Shown: positions 9,045 through 18,481, numbered from the stretch's first letter. The stretch is 64,000 bases of DNA from Thermoguttaceae bacterium (GCA_029975295.1 JARKPK010000057.1:22700-86699); one strand, 5' to 3'. Made by a program: numbers and translations. Notes: generated by a model from the letters alone, not told the origin.

Positions 9045-10076
9045 ATGACGATCGATACCGCTGACGCAATCAAGCATGCCGCGCCGGCTGACCAACCGCA
9101 GAGCGTCCACCAATTGACTGCGCGGCTTTTTGCCGCCTATCGGGTTGATGGCGGTTCGGTGCGGCTGGCGGGCTGCACTCTCGACGATCGCCTGTTCGTT
9201 CGCTGCGACTTCAACAACGAGTCTCCTCCCCGCTCTCTCTTCCTCGACGACCAATTGCAGCCGGTTCGACCTGAGTTGGTTGGCGAACTGGGGATGGAAC
9301 ATTTGGTCGCATTGGCGTCGCCGCCGAAACGATGCCGCGAGGATTTAGACCGAATACAAGCCGCTTTGCGCGACCGGACCGGATCGGGCGAAACGACCGC
9401 CGTCGGCATGCCGCTTGTAACCGCGGTTTGGGCGAAGTTCGCCGAAGGGCGGCTCCGGTTCGACATCGGGGAACAGGCGGCCGAACTCGTATTTGCCGGC
9501 TGGGCACGCAGTCTTAAGCCGCCGGCATGGATTTGTCCGGTCAGCGGCCGAGCAACATTTCACTTGGCCGCCACCGACGATGGAAGGATCGTCGCGGCCG
9601 AAGCGATCGCCCGTTGCGAGGTTACCGGGCGAAGCGTCACCGCCGCAGATCTGACAACCTGTGCCGCTACCGGGAAGAACGTGCTGCCCGAATTGACGGT
9701 CGTTTGCCCGGTGAGCGAACAACAGGTTCTCGCCACCAGCCTGGTTGTCTGTTCGTCCTGCAATCAGGCAGTCGCACCGTTGGCCTTGAGCGATGGGCGA
9801 TGCACGGCGTGCAGAAGCCTGGCCTCGGTTGGTCCGGATGATCCTCGGATGGCGAGGATTCTTTCCGAGCATCCCGAATGGGAGCGATGGCGACGTTGGC
9901 GGCTCGCGGAGACGACCGCCATGTACATTCTCACCTGCTCCCGCTGGTTCCGATGCCTGCTTCTCGTCGTAGATCGCCAAACGCTTGAGCTGAAGCATTT
10001 GGCGGTTGGCAATCGAATCTTCGGCGGTTGGGAGCCGTTGCCTGCTGATCAATGGCCGTTGGTGATCAGCGAATGA
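9045..10076 (+). CDS. hypothetical protein with 15-residue Cys-anchored tandem repeats
   Basis: A 343-residue protein I do not recognise by name. Its striking part is residues 164-256. After CPVSGR at 164, Cys residues recur at 191, 206, 221 and 236, exactly 15 residues apart, in units CEVTGRSV..., CAATGKNV..., CPVSEQQV..., CSSCNQAV..., and the stretch ends with CTAC at 253-256. The pattern suggests a row of small metal-binding or beta-strand units. The N-terminal 160 residues are mixed and include two further Cys (44, 54). There is no signal peptide; a weak hydrophobic stretch lies near residues 293-309. The ATG at 9045 is chosen because sequence upstream in frame is compositionally unlike a protein. 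It converges with the small exported protein gene. Confidence 0.8.
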   Translation: MTIDTADAIKHAAPADQPQSVHQLTARLFAAYRVDGGSVRLAGCTLDDRLFVRCDFNNESPPRSLFLDDQLQPVRPELVGELGMEHLVALASPPKRCREDLDRIQAALRDRTGSGETTAVGMPLVTAVWAKFAEGRLRFDIGEQAAELVFAGWARSLKPPAWICPVSGRATFHLAATDDGRIVAAEAIARCEVTGRSVTAADLTTCAATGKNVLPELTVVCPVSEQQVLATSLVVCSSCNQAVAPLALSDGRCTACRSLASVGPDDPRMARILSEHPEWERWRRWRLAETTAMYILTCSRWFRCLLLVVDRQTLELKHLAVGNRIFGGWEPLPADQWPLVISE

Positions 10077-10141
10077 TTCTCAATCAGCTTGCTTCGCGCA
10101 GCTTGCTTCTTGCGTGACGCAACCATAACCGGCGAGAACGG

Positions 10142-10516
10142 TCAATTGGCAGGCTCTTCTTCCACGTAAGGGTTGCGAATACGCAACGGGCGGACCGCTG
10201 CGCGTTCCGCTTCGAACTGCTCGTCGGCCGAGAATCCGTTGCGCACCACTCGCGGGGAAGGAGCCGTTTGCGTAGCGCGAACAGCGGGAAGATCGGGATA
10301 GGGGCTGCCGCCGTAACTGCGAGGCGTCACATGACTGTAGTAAACGGGCGGATTTGCCGCGAAGTAGGGGATCGATTCGCGGGCGTAAAGGCTGCCGGAA
10401 CCAAACCAACCCGTGGGCGCCAAAACATACACAACCTCAGCGCCGGTCGCCGCGGTGACGGAGAGCATTCCCCCAACGAAAATTCCCAACGACAGAGAAC
10501 GGAAGACGGTGCCCAT
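10142..10516 (-). CDS. small exported protein with PYFAANPPVYYS motif
   Basis: A 124-residue protein with a clear Sec signal peptide (SLGIFVGGMLSVTAATGAEV, cleavage probably after ATGA). The mature part has GWFGSGSLYARESI, then PYFAANPPVYYSHV and RSYGGSPYP, a Tyr/Pro-rich arrangement I associate with short secreted planctomycete proteins of unknown role. The C-terminal half is charged and probably disordered. The start has an excellent GAGGAG site seven nt before the ATG. The same frame is open further upstream into topA, but that extension is Arg-rich noise. It lies downstream of topA on the same strand, 448 nt away. Confidence 0.82.
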   Translation of the reverse strand: MGTVFRSLSLGIFVGGMLSVTAATGAEVVYVLAPTGWFGSGSLYARESIPYFAANPPVYYSHVTPRSYGGSPYPDLPAVRATQTAPSPRVVRNGFSADEQFEAERAAVRPLRIRNPYVEEEPAN

Positions 10517-10964
10517 AGTCTTGCTCCTCGAAGAAGTTGTACTTGCACGCGTGAACCATCTACAAAACGGCCGACAACAGCAACAGGAAGAACCTCGGCC
10601 GATGGATAACGCCGATCGCGGATGTGCGGCTTTCTCGCCTGTTGCCCGCAACCGCCCATTCCGCCTGGCGCACCGATGCTTTCCCGATTGCGCAACTCTG
10701 TCGGGCAATCTTCCCGGCCTTGGCGGACACGGACGCGACTGCCCCAAACATAGTAACCTGCCGCCGGAGCGAAGTCGAGGAACGCGACGAAACGGAAATG
10801 GCTGCGAAATACGGCAGCTATTTCGTTCAATTCCGCGCGCAGAATAGCAACGGCATGGGTGTCGGCACAACCGTTCCGCACTGCGCCGGGACGACCACCG
10901 ACGCCAAAAAGAATTCGCCGAGAAGCCGTTGACCGCACAAAACGCGTCGATCGCCGATGGGGCT
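10517..10964 (-). other. spacer between topA and the small exported protein
   Basis: A 448-nt stretch with no convincing gene, no strong hairpin and no recognised RNA. It must carry the promoter for the small exported protein if the two genes are not cotranscribed. Confidence 0.35.
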
Positions 10965-13778
10965 TTATTCAGCCGGCTTGGCGCCCGTTGAGTCGGGCGC
11001 TGCTGGTTGGTCGAAGCGAGCAGTCTTGCCAGTCGCTCGACTGCGTTTGCCCGCTGCCGAGGGTTTCTTGGCTGCCTTGCTTGATCGACCCTTGCGCGTC
11101 GCCGCGGTCTTCTTTGTGGTCTTGGAGCGGGAGGCTGCCGATTTCTTCGTCGCCGAACGCCGGGAACGGCTCGATTTGGCCGACGCCCGTTTCGGCGCGC
11201 GTGCCGGGCCCTTTTCGGCGCGGGCCTTGAGCGTTTCCAGGGCCTGTTGGAAGTCGAGTTCTTCCGGGTCGGCCCCGCGCGGCAGCGAGGCGTTTGTCTC
11301 GCCATCGGTCACATAAGGGCCATAGCGGCCGGCCATGAGCCGCACCGGCTGGCCGGTTACCGGCGAGGCGGCAAAGGTCTTCAGTGGTTCGCGGCTGCCG
11401 CGCCGTCCCCGCCCTCCCTTCGGCTGAGCAAGCAACGCCACGGCCTGTTCCACTGAAACGTCGAGAGGCGAAATCTGCTCGGGAAGCGAACGGGTTTCCG
11501 AGCCGCACTTGATGTACGGGCCGAACCGTCCGTTGGCGGCCACGATCATCTCACCGCTTTCCGGATGCGGTCCGACGTCGCGAGGCAGCGAAAGCAATTG
11601 CAGCGCAACCTCGATGGTGATCTCTTCCGGCTTCATGCCCCGCAACAGTGACGCGCTTTGCGGCTTTTCGTCACCCTCCGCACCACCCCGTTGAACGTAG
11701 GGGCCGAAGCGCCCCGATTTGACGAAGATCGGCTTGCCCGTCTTAGGGCAATAGCCCAACGGCTGTTCGGCGGCTTGCGTCCGATCGAGCAGCTCCAAGG
11801 CTGCCGAAACCGTGATTTCGTCGGGCGGCGTTGCGTCGGGCAGCGAGGCGCGGCGCGATCCTTGTTCGAGGTACGGACCGAATCGCCCGACGCGAACAAC
11901 GATTTCCTCCTGCCCTTCCGGCCGACCGATGACGATGCGGCTGACGTCTCGAGCGTCGATTTCGCCGATCTTTGCGGCCACTTGGTCGCGAAGCCCGGGC
12001 CGGGCGTTTCCAAAATAGAACTCGCGCAAATAGTCCAAATGGTTCAGTTCGCCACGGCTGATCGCATCGAGTTCGTCTTCCATCTCGGCCGTGAATTGGT
12101 AATCAACCAAGTGCGGCAAATGCGACTCGAGCAGTTGGCAAACGGCAAACGCGGTCCAGGTGGGCACAAGGCTGTTGGTCCGTTTGTGCTTGAAAACGTA
12201 CTGCCGCGCCAGAATGGTGTCGATAATCGAGGCGTAGGTGCTGGGCCGCCCAATGCCCATCTCTTCCAATGCCCGGGTCAACGACGCCTCGCTATAGCGA
12301 TTCGGCGGCTGGGTTGTGTGCCCCTTCGGTTCGAGTCGTTGCCAGTGCAACGATTCGCCCGGCTGAACCGGCGGCAGAACAACCTCGCGCTCGGCCAGAT
12401 TCGCTTCGGGATCGTCGGCCCCCTCCACGTATGCCCGCAGGTAACCGGCGAACTCGATCGTTTTGCCCGATACTTGGAAGACGGCGTCGTCCGCCTCCAC
12501 AGTGATCGTGATGCGGTGCGCCCGCGAGTCGCTCATCTGGCTGGCGATCGTGCGTTTCCAGATGAGATCGTATAGGCGGAACTGATCGTAACTGAGTTCG
12601 CCGCGGAGCGACTCGGGAAAGTCGAACGGGTGGCCGGCCGGCCGAATGGCCTCGTGAGCCTCTTGCGCGTTCTTCACCTTGGTTTGGTAGATGCGCGGCT
12701 GCGGCGAAAGGTATTCTTTGCCGTATTGGCTGGCCACCAAGTCGCGCGCGGCTTGCACGGCGACAGCCGCCAGGTTCGTCGAATCCGTTCGCATGTAGGT
12801 GATATGCCCGTTTTCATACAGGCTTTGGGCCACCTGCATGGTGTGCCGCGCGGTGAAGCCGAACTTGCGATTCGCCTCTTGCTGCAAGGTGCTGGTGGTA
12901 AAGGGCGGGTAGGGGCGCGTGGTGTAGGGCTTGTCGTCGATCTCGACGACGCGAGGAACCGCCTTCAAGAGTCGCTCGGCAAGCTGCTCGGCCGCTGGTT
13001 GATCGAGATGCAGAAGCGTTTGGTCCTTCAACGCGCCGGTCGCCGCGTCGAAGTCGCGGCTGGCGGGAACGCGCCGCGACGCCACCGAGACCAACTGCGC
13101 CTCAAGTCTTCCTCCGGAATTGGTTGTCAGCTCTGCGGCAAGATCCCAGTATGCTGCCGAGCGGAAGGCCATTCGTTGACGCTCGCGCTCGACAATCAAC
13201 CGCACCGCCACGCTTTGCACTCGTCCTGCCGAAAGGCGGGGGCGAATTTTGCGCCACAGCAACGGCGAAACGTCGTAACCGAAAAGCCGATCAACGATGC
13301 GGCGCGTCTCTTGCGCGCGAACCAGGTTCTCGTCAATCTCGCGCGGCTGACGGAGCGCTTCGTGAATCGCTTCGGCCGTGATCTCGTGAAACACCAAACG
13401 ACGAATCGGCACCTTCGGCTGGAGCACCTCGCAAAGGTGCCAACTGATGGCCTCGCCCTCGCGGTCTTCATCGGTCGCCAGGTAGAGATCTGTGGCCGAC
13501 TTGAGCAAGGCCCGCAGTTTTCGAACCTGGGCCGCCTTCTCTTTGGGAACGATGTAAACCGGCGCGAAATCAGAATCGACGTTCACGCCAAGATAAGCCC
13601 AAGGCTCCTTCTTCAACTCGGCCGGCACTTCCTTTGCCCCCTCGGGCAAATCGCGGATGTGGCCAATGCTAGCTTCCACCGTGAACCCCCGCCCCAGAAA
13701 GCGGCTGATGGTCCGCGCCTTGGCGGGCGATTCGACGATGACCAGTGAAGTCCCAGTCGCTTGAGGTTTCTTGGCCAT
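10965..13778 (-). CDS. topA: DNA topoisomerase I with four C-terminal repeats and a basic tail
   Basis: A type IA topoisomerase of 937 residues that relaxes negative supercoils. The Toprim domain starts with LVIVESPAKA and carries ATDEDREGEA (acidic triad near residues 103-107). The catalytic Tyr is Y328 in ITYMRTDST. After the four core domains come four TopoI C-terminal repeats marked by GRFGPY or GRYGPY at about residues 632, 690, 751 and 818, in place of the classic tetracysteine zinc fingers. A Lys/Arg/Ala/Ser-rich tail spans residues 855-920 and resembles a histone-like DNA-binding tail, as in other planctomycete and actinobacterial TopA proteins. Length and order agree with the long-tailed family form. 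Confidence 0.97.
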   Translation of the reverse strand: MAKKPQATGTSLVIVESPAKARTISRFLGRGFTVEASIGHIRDLPEGAKEVPAELKKEPWAYLGVNVDSDFAPVYIVPKEKAAQVRKLRALLKSATDLYLATDEDREGEAISWHLCEVLQPKVPIRRLVFHEITAEAIHEALRQPREIDENLVRAQETRRIVDRLFGYDVSPLLWRKIRPRLSAGRVQSVAVRLIVERERQRMAFRSAAYWDLAAELTTNSGGRLEAQLVSVASRRVPASRDFDAATGALKDQTLLHLDQPAAEQLAERLLKAVPRVVEIDDKPYTTRPYPPFTTSTLQQEANRKFGFTARHTMQVAQSLYENGHITYMRTDSTNLAAVAVQAARDLVASQYGKEYLSPQPRIYQTKVKNAQEAHEAIRPAGHPFDFPESLRGELSYDQFRLYDLIWKRTIASQMSDSRAHRITITVEADDAVFQVSGKTIEFAGYLRAYVEGADDPEANLAEREVVLPPVQPGESLHWQRLEPKGHTTQPPNRYSEASLTRALEEMGIGRPSTYASIIDTILARQYVFKHKRTNSLVPTWTAFAVCQLLESHLPHLVDYQFTAEMEDELDAISRGELNHLDYLREFYFGNARPGLRDQVAAKIGEIDARDVSRIVIGRPEGQEEIVVRVGRFGPYLEQGSRRASLPDATPPDEITVSAALELLDRTQAAEQPLGYCPKTGKPIFVKSGRFGPYVQRGGAEGDEKPQSASLLRGMKPEEITIEVALQLLSLPRDVGPHPESGEMIVAANGRFGPYIKCGSETRSLPEQISPLDVSVEQAVALLAQPKGGRGRRGSREPLKTFAASPVTGQPVRLMAGRYGPYVTDGETNASLPRGADPEELDFQQALETLKARAEKGPARAPKRASAKSSRSRRSATKKSAASRSKTTKKTAATRKGRSSKAAKKPSAAGKRSRATGKTARFDQPAAPDSTGAKPAE

Positions 13779-14657
13779 GGGCAGCAGGGGCGAAGCGGAA
13801 ACGATCGAACTGCCGCATCACCCACCGGTTTCAAACGGTCCCCGAGCAATTCGGGAAAAGGTCGGCAAACACCAACGTCGGCCGTCCTAACCATTCCGAA
13901 CAGAAGGCTAAGGCGATTCGATCAGCGTGAAGCAAAACGGAATTAGGACAAACGGGTGGTTGTCGCACAGATTCGGCCAGTCGTCAACCGGAGTTCTGCG
14001 TCGCTTTCGAAGGAAGCAGCTGGCTCGGCGCCCTGTCGTGGGTCGTTCCGGCGACACAGGGAGCGACGAACCTGCCGTGCCGAACATCTCCGGCGGCATC
14101 ACGAATCCTGAGCAGCAACTGCTGCACGCAACCATCTATCTAACAATATGTTATGGGCGGCACATGTAGGAGCAACCGGCGTTCCCGCCCCCTCGGCGTC
14201 CAATCGAAGAATTTAGACGCCGAGTTCCTCAGAAGGCGATGGCGGAGCCCTACGAAAGCCATTTGCCATTTGCGCTGCGGCTTTGGATGCGAAGTGGCAT
14301 TGCAATTGGCGCAAATCCCTTTAGAATTGCCGAATTACGGTTTTCAACCGCTGCCAGACCGGCGATCGTACCGCGTCGCGGTGATTGCCATTTACCCAGT
14401 CCGTTGGGTTCAGAGGTTATCGCCGGGTTCGTTCATCGCCCCGCAACAAGGGTGGGCAACGTCCCCGGCGATGACGGGGCGGCAGCGGACAGACGTCGAT
14501 AATCCGCGTGCCGAGCACGAGCGAGGACGATTCGACAAAGGCGACCTAACGACTGTCCGTTTCACCTGGCCGGAGTTCCTCGCCGGGAACAGGCTGTTTC
14601 GTCCAGGTCAGTTACCGGGTTTTCTCACAGTTATGCGCTAGGGAAGGTGATTGTCTC
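13779..14657 (+). other. 879-nt divergent intergenic region
   Basis: The spacer between topA (leftward) and the SurA-like gene (rightward). No reading frame in it looks like a protein. The only element I can support is the promoter at 14300-14327. I looked for RNase P, tmRNA and SRP signatures and saw none. Confidence 0.4.
14300..14327 (+). promoter_or_regulatory. candidate promoter for the SurA-like gene
   Basis: TTGCAA, a 16-nt spacer, then TAGAAT (5 of 6 to the -10 consensus). It implies a leader of about 320 nt before the ATG at 14658, which is long. Confidence 0.4.
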
Positions 14658-17183
14658 ATGGCTAGCCCGTTTGCTGTTTTCCGACGCAACCGCAAGGCGA
14701 TGATCGTCGCGCTGACCGTGATGGTCATGTTCGGCTTCATTTTCATTCCCATGTTGATGGATGCCATGGGCACCCGGCAGGGAACCGACCCGGTCATCGT
14801 CTCAACGGCTCGCTACGGCAATCTGACCCAGTCTCAGATCAATCAATTAGTGCATCGCCACGCCCGACTTGTGGCATTCGTGCGCGAGTTAGGCACGGCC
14901 GTCATGCAGGCTCAGGGCCGAGGCGAGGAAGCGAACAAGCTGCTGTTTCACTTGCGGGCCGACGAATCGAATCCCGTGCCCGACGTGGTGCGTCTTTGGA
15001 GCTTGGCTCGATACGCGCAAGAGATCGGAATGAGCGTCGATAACGCGGCGATCAACGACTACCTCGTGCAGCTTACCGAAAAGCGAGTGAAGCCGTTTGT
15101 GCTTGACGACATCCTCAAGCGATACTCGATGCGCGAATCCGAATTGTTCGAGCTGCTGCGAGAGTCGCTGTTGTCGATGGGATTGGTCGATGCCATCGTG
15201 CCTTCCGTGGCGATCACAACCCCTGGCCAGCGGTGGGACTATTTCCAGCGGATTCGTCGGCAGGCGAAGATCGAGCTTGTCCCCATTCCGGTGAAGAACT
15301 ACGTGGGACAGGTGGCGGAACCAAACGAAGCGGAACTCAAGCAGTTCTTCGAAGAGCACAAGAAACAGCCTTGGCCGCCGGCGTCGCCGACCCCGGGATT
15401 CTTCCAGCCGGCCAAGGTTCGCTTGCGGTATATCAAAGCCGATTTGGAGGAAATCGCCGAGAAGCATGTCACCGAAGCGGAAGTGCTAGCGCAATACGAA
15501 CAGGATAAAGAACGCTACGATCGGCAGAATCGCCCTCGAATCGACTTGGGGGCTCCAGATGAACCAAAAACTTCGCCGACCTCGCCTTCGGCCCCGACGG
15601 GCGGTTCGGCAACGCCGGCGCCGGCCGACTCGCCAGCGACTGGTCCCAGCGCTGCAGCCCCCTCGGACAGCGATCCGCCGGCAAAGCCGCCGGTTTCGGG
15701 CGAGCCCTCCGCCGCCGAAAAGCAGAACGGCGAGGCGAAGCCGGCCACGGAATCGCGTGAAATGAAAGAACCGGACGCTGCGTCGAAAAATAACGGCGAT
15801 GCTGCCGCGGCCGCCGGCGATGCGATGCCCGCTGCGAAGGACAACGAGCCGGGCAAGAGCGAATCGACTTCCGAAACGCCTAGCACCCCCGGTGAAAAAC
15901 TGAGTTCGGCCCCTGCGACGGAAGAGTCTTCGTTCAGTCGGACGCAAGCCCCGGTTCGCTTCGCGAGCCTGGCGGACGAACCGGCCGCCGGCGGCTCTGA
16001 GAAGGCTGACGGCAATGAATCCCCGAAACCGAGTGGCCCGTCGGCTGATGGGGGGCCGAAAGAACCGAAAACAGAAGACAACGCGAAGAAGCCCGGCGAG
16101 TCCGGCGTCGAACCCGGCAAGGAGCAACCTTCGGAGAGCCCGAAGCCCGAGAATGGTACGCCTGCGGGCGGCACGAATGCCATGAATGGTGACGAGCCGA
16201 AGCCGGCGGCCTCAGGTTCGGACCAGCCGGCCGAGCCGAAAACCAGCGTGCCCGAGACAACGGTTCCGCCGACCGGCCCAACCGACGAAATCAAGCAACA
16301 GATTCGCCGCGAGTTGGCCACTCGCAAGATCGATGAGCTTTTTCAGCAGGTTGTTCGTCGGCTGACGCAATACCGCGAGCGAAGGATCACCGAGCAAGGG
16401 AAAGTCGATCCGCCGGACTTTGAAGCGTGGGCCAAAGAGAACAACTTGGTTCAGATCAATACGGACTTGCTGCCCGAATGGGAACTCCGAAAGCTCGAAC
16501 TGGCCGACGCGCTAGCGGAATCGGGCGGTTCGTTTTTCGAGACGGTGTTCGGCCAACGGCTCTTCGTGCCAACCCGCGGCTTCGACCTTCGGGGAAGCCA
16601 GTTCATTTGGTGGCCGACCGAAGAAGCCAAGCCCTACACGCCCAAATGGGAAGATGACGGTGTGCGGAAGACCGTGCTCGACGCCTGGAAGCTCGTCAAG
16701 GCGCGCGATCTGGCGAAGCAGGCTGCCGACAAATTGGCGGCCGAGGCCCGTAAGGCCGGCAAACCGTTGAAGGAGGTCTTTGCGGGCCGAGCGGATGTCG
16801 AGGTGCTCGATCCGCCCGAGTTCACTTGGATGACCGCCGGAAGCGTGGCCCCCCTGCTCTCTGCGGGCAGATTGGAAGTGAGCGCGGTTGGCGGCGTCGA
16901 GTGGCCGGGCAACGAGTTCATGCGCACCACATTCGACTTGTCGCCGGGCGAATCGTCCGTGGCGATGAACCAGCCGCGCACTTTCGCTTATGTGATCCGC
17001 GTAGTTGATTTCACGCCTTCGGACAACGTCCTCTGGGAGTCGTTCACGACGCTCGAGTATCGGCACTACGCCCAGATCGCCGCCAACGACATGCAGGCCA
17101 AGCTTTTCGGGTGGTTCGCCCAGATTCAAGACGCCATCGGCCTGAAATGGGAACGCGACTACCAAGACAGCCCGCAGGAATAG
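14658..17183 (+). CDS. SurA/PpiD-like membrane-anchored protein with long disordered insert
   Basis: An 841-residue protein resembling PpiD/SurA-type periplasmic folding factors. An N-terminal basic segment (FAVFRRNRKA) is followed by one membrane helix at residues 14-34, leaving the rest outside the membrane. Residues 50-200 are a helical SurA-N-like region (NLTQSQINQLVHRH, DYLVQLTEKRV). Residues 300-543 are an almost pure Pro/Ala/Ser/Glu/Lys stretch of low complexity. An ordered part resumes at DEIKQQIRRELATRKIDELF and ends in a globular domain. I cannot find a convincing parvulin (PPIC) domain, so catalytic isomerase activity is doubtful and a holdase role is inference. The start is ATG with GGGAAGG upstream. 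Confidence 0.82.
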   Translation: MASPFAVFRRNRKAMIVALTVMVMFGFIFIPMLMDAMGTRQGTDPVIVSTARYGNLTQSQINQLVHRHARLVAFVRELGTAVMQAQGRGEEANKLLFHLRADESNPVPDVVRLWSLARYAQEIGMSVDNAAINDYLVQLTEKRVKPFVLDDILKRYSMRESELFELLRESLLSMGLVDAIVPSVAITTPGQRWDYFQRIRRQAKIELVPIPVKNYVGQVAEPNEAELKQFFEEHKKQPWPPASPTPGFFQPAKVRLRYIKADLEEIAEKHVTEAEVLAQYEQDKERYDRQNRPRIDLGAPDEPKTSPTSPSAPTGGSATPAPADSPATGPSAAAPSDSDPPAKPPVSGEPSAAEKQNGEAKPATESREMKEPDAASKNNGDAAAAAGDAMPAAKDNEPGKSESTSETPSTPGEKLSSAPATEESSFSRTQAPVRFASLADEPAAGGSEKADGNESPKPSGPSADGGPKEPKTEDNAKKPGESGVEPGKEQPSESPKPENGTPAGGTNAMNGDEPKPAASGSDQPAEPKTSVPETTVPPTGPTDEIKQQIRRELATRKIDELFQQVVRRLTQYRERRITEQGKVDPPDFEAWAKENNLVQINTDLLPEWELRKLELADALAESGGSFFETVFGQRLFVPTRGFDLRGSQFIWWPTEEAKPYTPKWEDDGVRKTVLDAWKLVKARDLAKQAADKLAAEARKAGKPLKEVFAGRADVEVLDPPEFTWMTAGSVAPLLSAGRLEVSAVGGVEWPGNEFMRTTFDLSPGESSVAMNQPRTFAYVIRVVDFTPSDNVLWESFTTLEYRHYAQIAANDMQAKLFGWFAQIQDAIGLKWERDYQDSPQE

Positions 17184-17496
17184 ATAGACTGTCGGGCGGC
17201 GTCCGCGAGCAGACCCTAAACGCAACAAGCCCGCTGTTTGTCGGTCACGGTTTCCGCTGCGGCCGCTCCAGTGGGCTTGAGTCGCTTCAACATTCCCAAC
17301 GCCTGCTTCCGCAGGCGAACGGCAAACGCGCTCAGGATGAACAATCGCGAGACGAAGCCCGCTCGCGATTGTCCTTGCGCTCTACGCGAGAGTTGCCGCA
17401 GTTGGCGGGGCTATTCTGTCCTGTCGAGGGGCTGGGCCTATTTGGTGAGCGCGCGGAACCGTTGCTCAATCGACAGCGTAGGAATCCGCCGGAATC
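17184..17496 (+). other. convergent spacer
   Basis: A 313-nt region between two genes that converge. I see no gene and no strong terminator hairpin. Confidence 0.35.
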
Positions 17497-17832
17497 TCAG
17501 TCGCCTTGAAGGCGATCGCTCGGATGCGGGGGCTTCGACGGCGGAACGAACTTGGGGGCGGTGGCTTCGCTCGATTCATCCACCAAGTCGTCAGCGGCCG
17601 ACCGACTGCTTGAATTCGATGAATACGAACTGGAAGATTGTTCCACCCCGCTCAAAGCACCAGTGAACTCCTCTTGAATCCCGCGCACACTGCGGCGGAA
17701 CTCCGTGAGCTGCTTGCCGATTTTCCGAGCAACCTCGGGAAGCCGTTCGCCGAACAGCAAAATGGCGAGAATGCCGACGATCAGCATCTCTTGAGCACCC
17801 ATGCTGTCAATCAGCGAGAACAGGCTAAACAT
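17497..17832 (-). CDS. TatA/TatB-like twin-arginine translocase subunit (copy 1)
   Basis: A 111-residue protein of the TatA/B family, which oligomerises with TatC to move folded proteins across the inner membrane. The transmembrane helix is GAQEMLIVGILAILLFGERLP, with the hinge FG and LP motif of the family. An amphipathic helix follows (EVARKIGKQLTEFRRSVRG) and then a Ser-rich acidic tail. The EF-F/Q-type charge pattern and the longer tail make it the most TatB-like of the three. The ATG at 17832 is preceded by GAGGTGG at good spacing. It is the last of three same-strand tat-like genes, 48 nt after copy 2. No tatC is in the window. Confidence 0.88.
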   Translation of the reverse strand: MFSLFSLIDSMGAQEMLIVGILAILLFGERLPEVARKIGKQLTEFRRSVRGIQEEFTGALSGVEQSSSSYSSNSSSRSAADDLVDESSEATAPKFVPPSKPPHPSDRLQGD

Positions 17833-17880
17833 CGTCGTCCACCTCGTCAAACGCGCGGCCGAAAACGCCCACTGACGGGA

Positions 17881-18120
17881 CTACCCGCCGCGGGCCTCGT
17901 GCTCCGATTCAGAAGGCTTTGGTTCGGCCGCCTTTCGTTCCTCGGGCGGTTCCTCACCGCCTTGTTCGCCCCGGATCCCCTTTTTGAACTCGATCACTCC
18001 CCGGCCAACCGACCTCATCACTCCGGGCAATCGATGGCCGAATAGCAAGAGCATCACCAGAGCAAAGACCAACAGTTCCGGAAAACCGATAGGACCGAAT
18101 TGGCTGAAAGGCGTTGTCAT
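17881..18120 (-). CDS. TatA-like twin-arginine translocase subunit (copy 2)
   Basis: A 79-residue TatA-type protein. The membrane helix is IGFPELLVFALVMLLLFGHRLP, which keeps the family's G-x-P-E-L start and the FG-x-x-LP hinge. The amphipathic helix is GVMRSVGRGVIEFKKGIRG, typical of TatA, and the tail is Glu/Pro-rich. The ATG at 18120 has GAGG five nt upstream; a GTG at 18135 is less likely. It is the middle gene of the three. Confidence 0.9.
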   Translation of the reverse strand: MTTPFSQFGPIGFPELLVFALVMLLLFGHRLPGVMRSVGRGVIEFKKGIRGEQGGEEPPEERKAAEPKPSESEHEARGG

Positions 18121-18277
18121 AGCAGCCTCGGGCACGCTGCCGCTCGGTGAACACGGCTCGCCAAATCAGCCCGCCAACGGCATCAGACGCCGACAGCCCG
18201 AGGAAAGGTCTCAGTCGATCCAACCACGACAGACGCCGAGCCGGCCCTCAACGGGCTCGCAGCGACTGCCGCTTTGG

Positions 18278-18481
18278 TCAGTTCGTCTTGCTGCCCGCGT
18301 CCTCAACCTGCTTCGTCTCGGTGGCAGACTTGGAGCCGTCTTCGAGTCCCTTCTTGAACTCGTTCATCCCTTGCCCCAGTGATCGCATCACGCTCGGCAA
18401 GCGATTGCCGAAAAGCAACAAGACCACTAGGCCGACGATCAGGGCAGTCGTCGGAGTCAACATCGCGAAGAGGGAAAGCAT
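18278..18481 (-). CDS. TatA-like twin-arginine translocase subunit (copy 3)
   Basis: A 67-residue TatA-type protein. Membrane helix ALIVGLVVLLLFGNRLP, amphipathic helix SVMRSLGQGMNEFKKGLEDG, short charged tail. Its N-terminus reads LTPTTALIV, so the Pro-Glu pair found at this place in copies 1 and 2 is missing. In TatA the residue at this place is usually polar and matters for assembly, so this copy may have a modified role. It is the first gene transcribed in the trio, 157 nt ahead of copy 2. Confidence 0.85.
   Translation of the reverse strand: MLSLFAMLTPTTALIVGLVVLLLFGNRLPSVMRSLGQGMNEFKKGLEDGSKSATETKQVEDAGSKTN

Noticed and set aside
10517..11305. Upstream extension of the small exported protein
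   Set aside because: The frame runs into topA and is Arg/Pro-rich noise; the signal peptide and GAGGAG site fix the start at 10516.
14153..14641. A 162-codon frame before the SurA-like gene
   Set aside because: No ribosome-binding site, no domain, and it overlaps a candidate promoter.
13779..14657. A hidden RNA gene (RNase P, tmRNA, SRP)
   Set aside because: None of the conserved core sequences is present.
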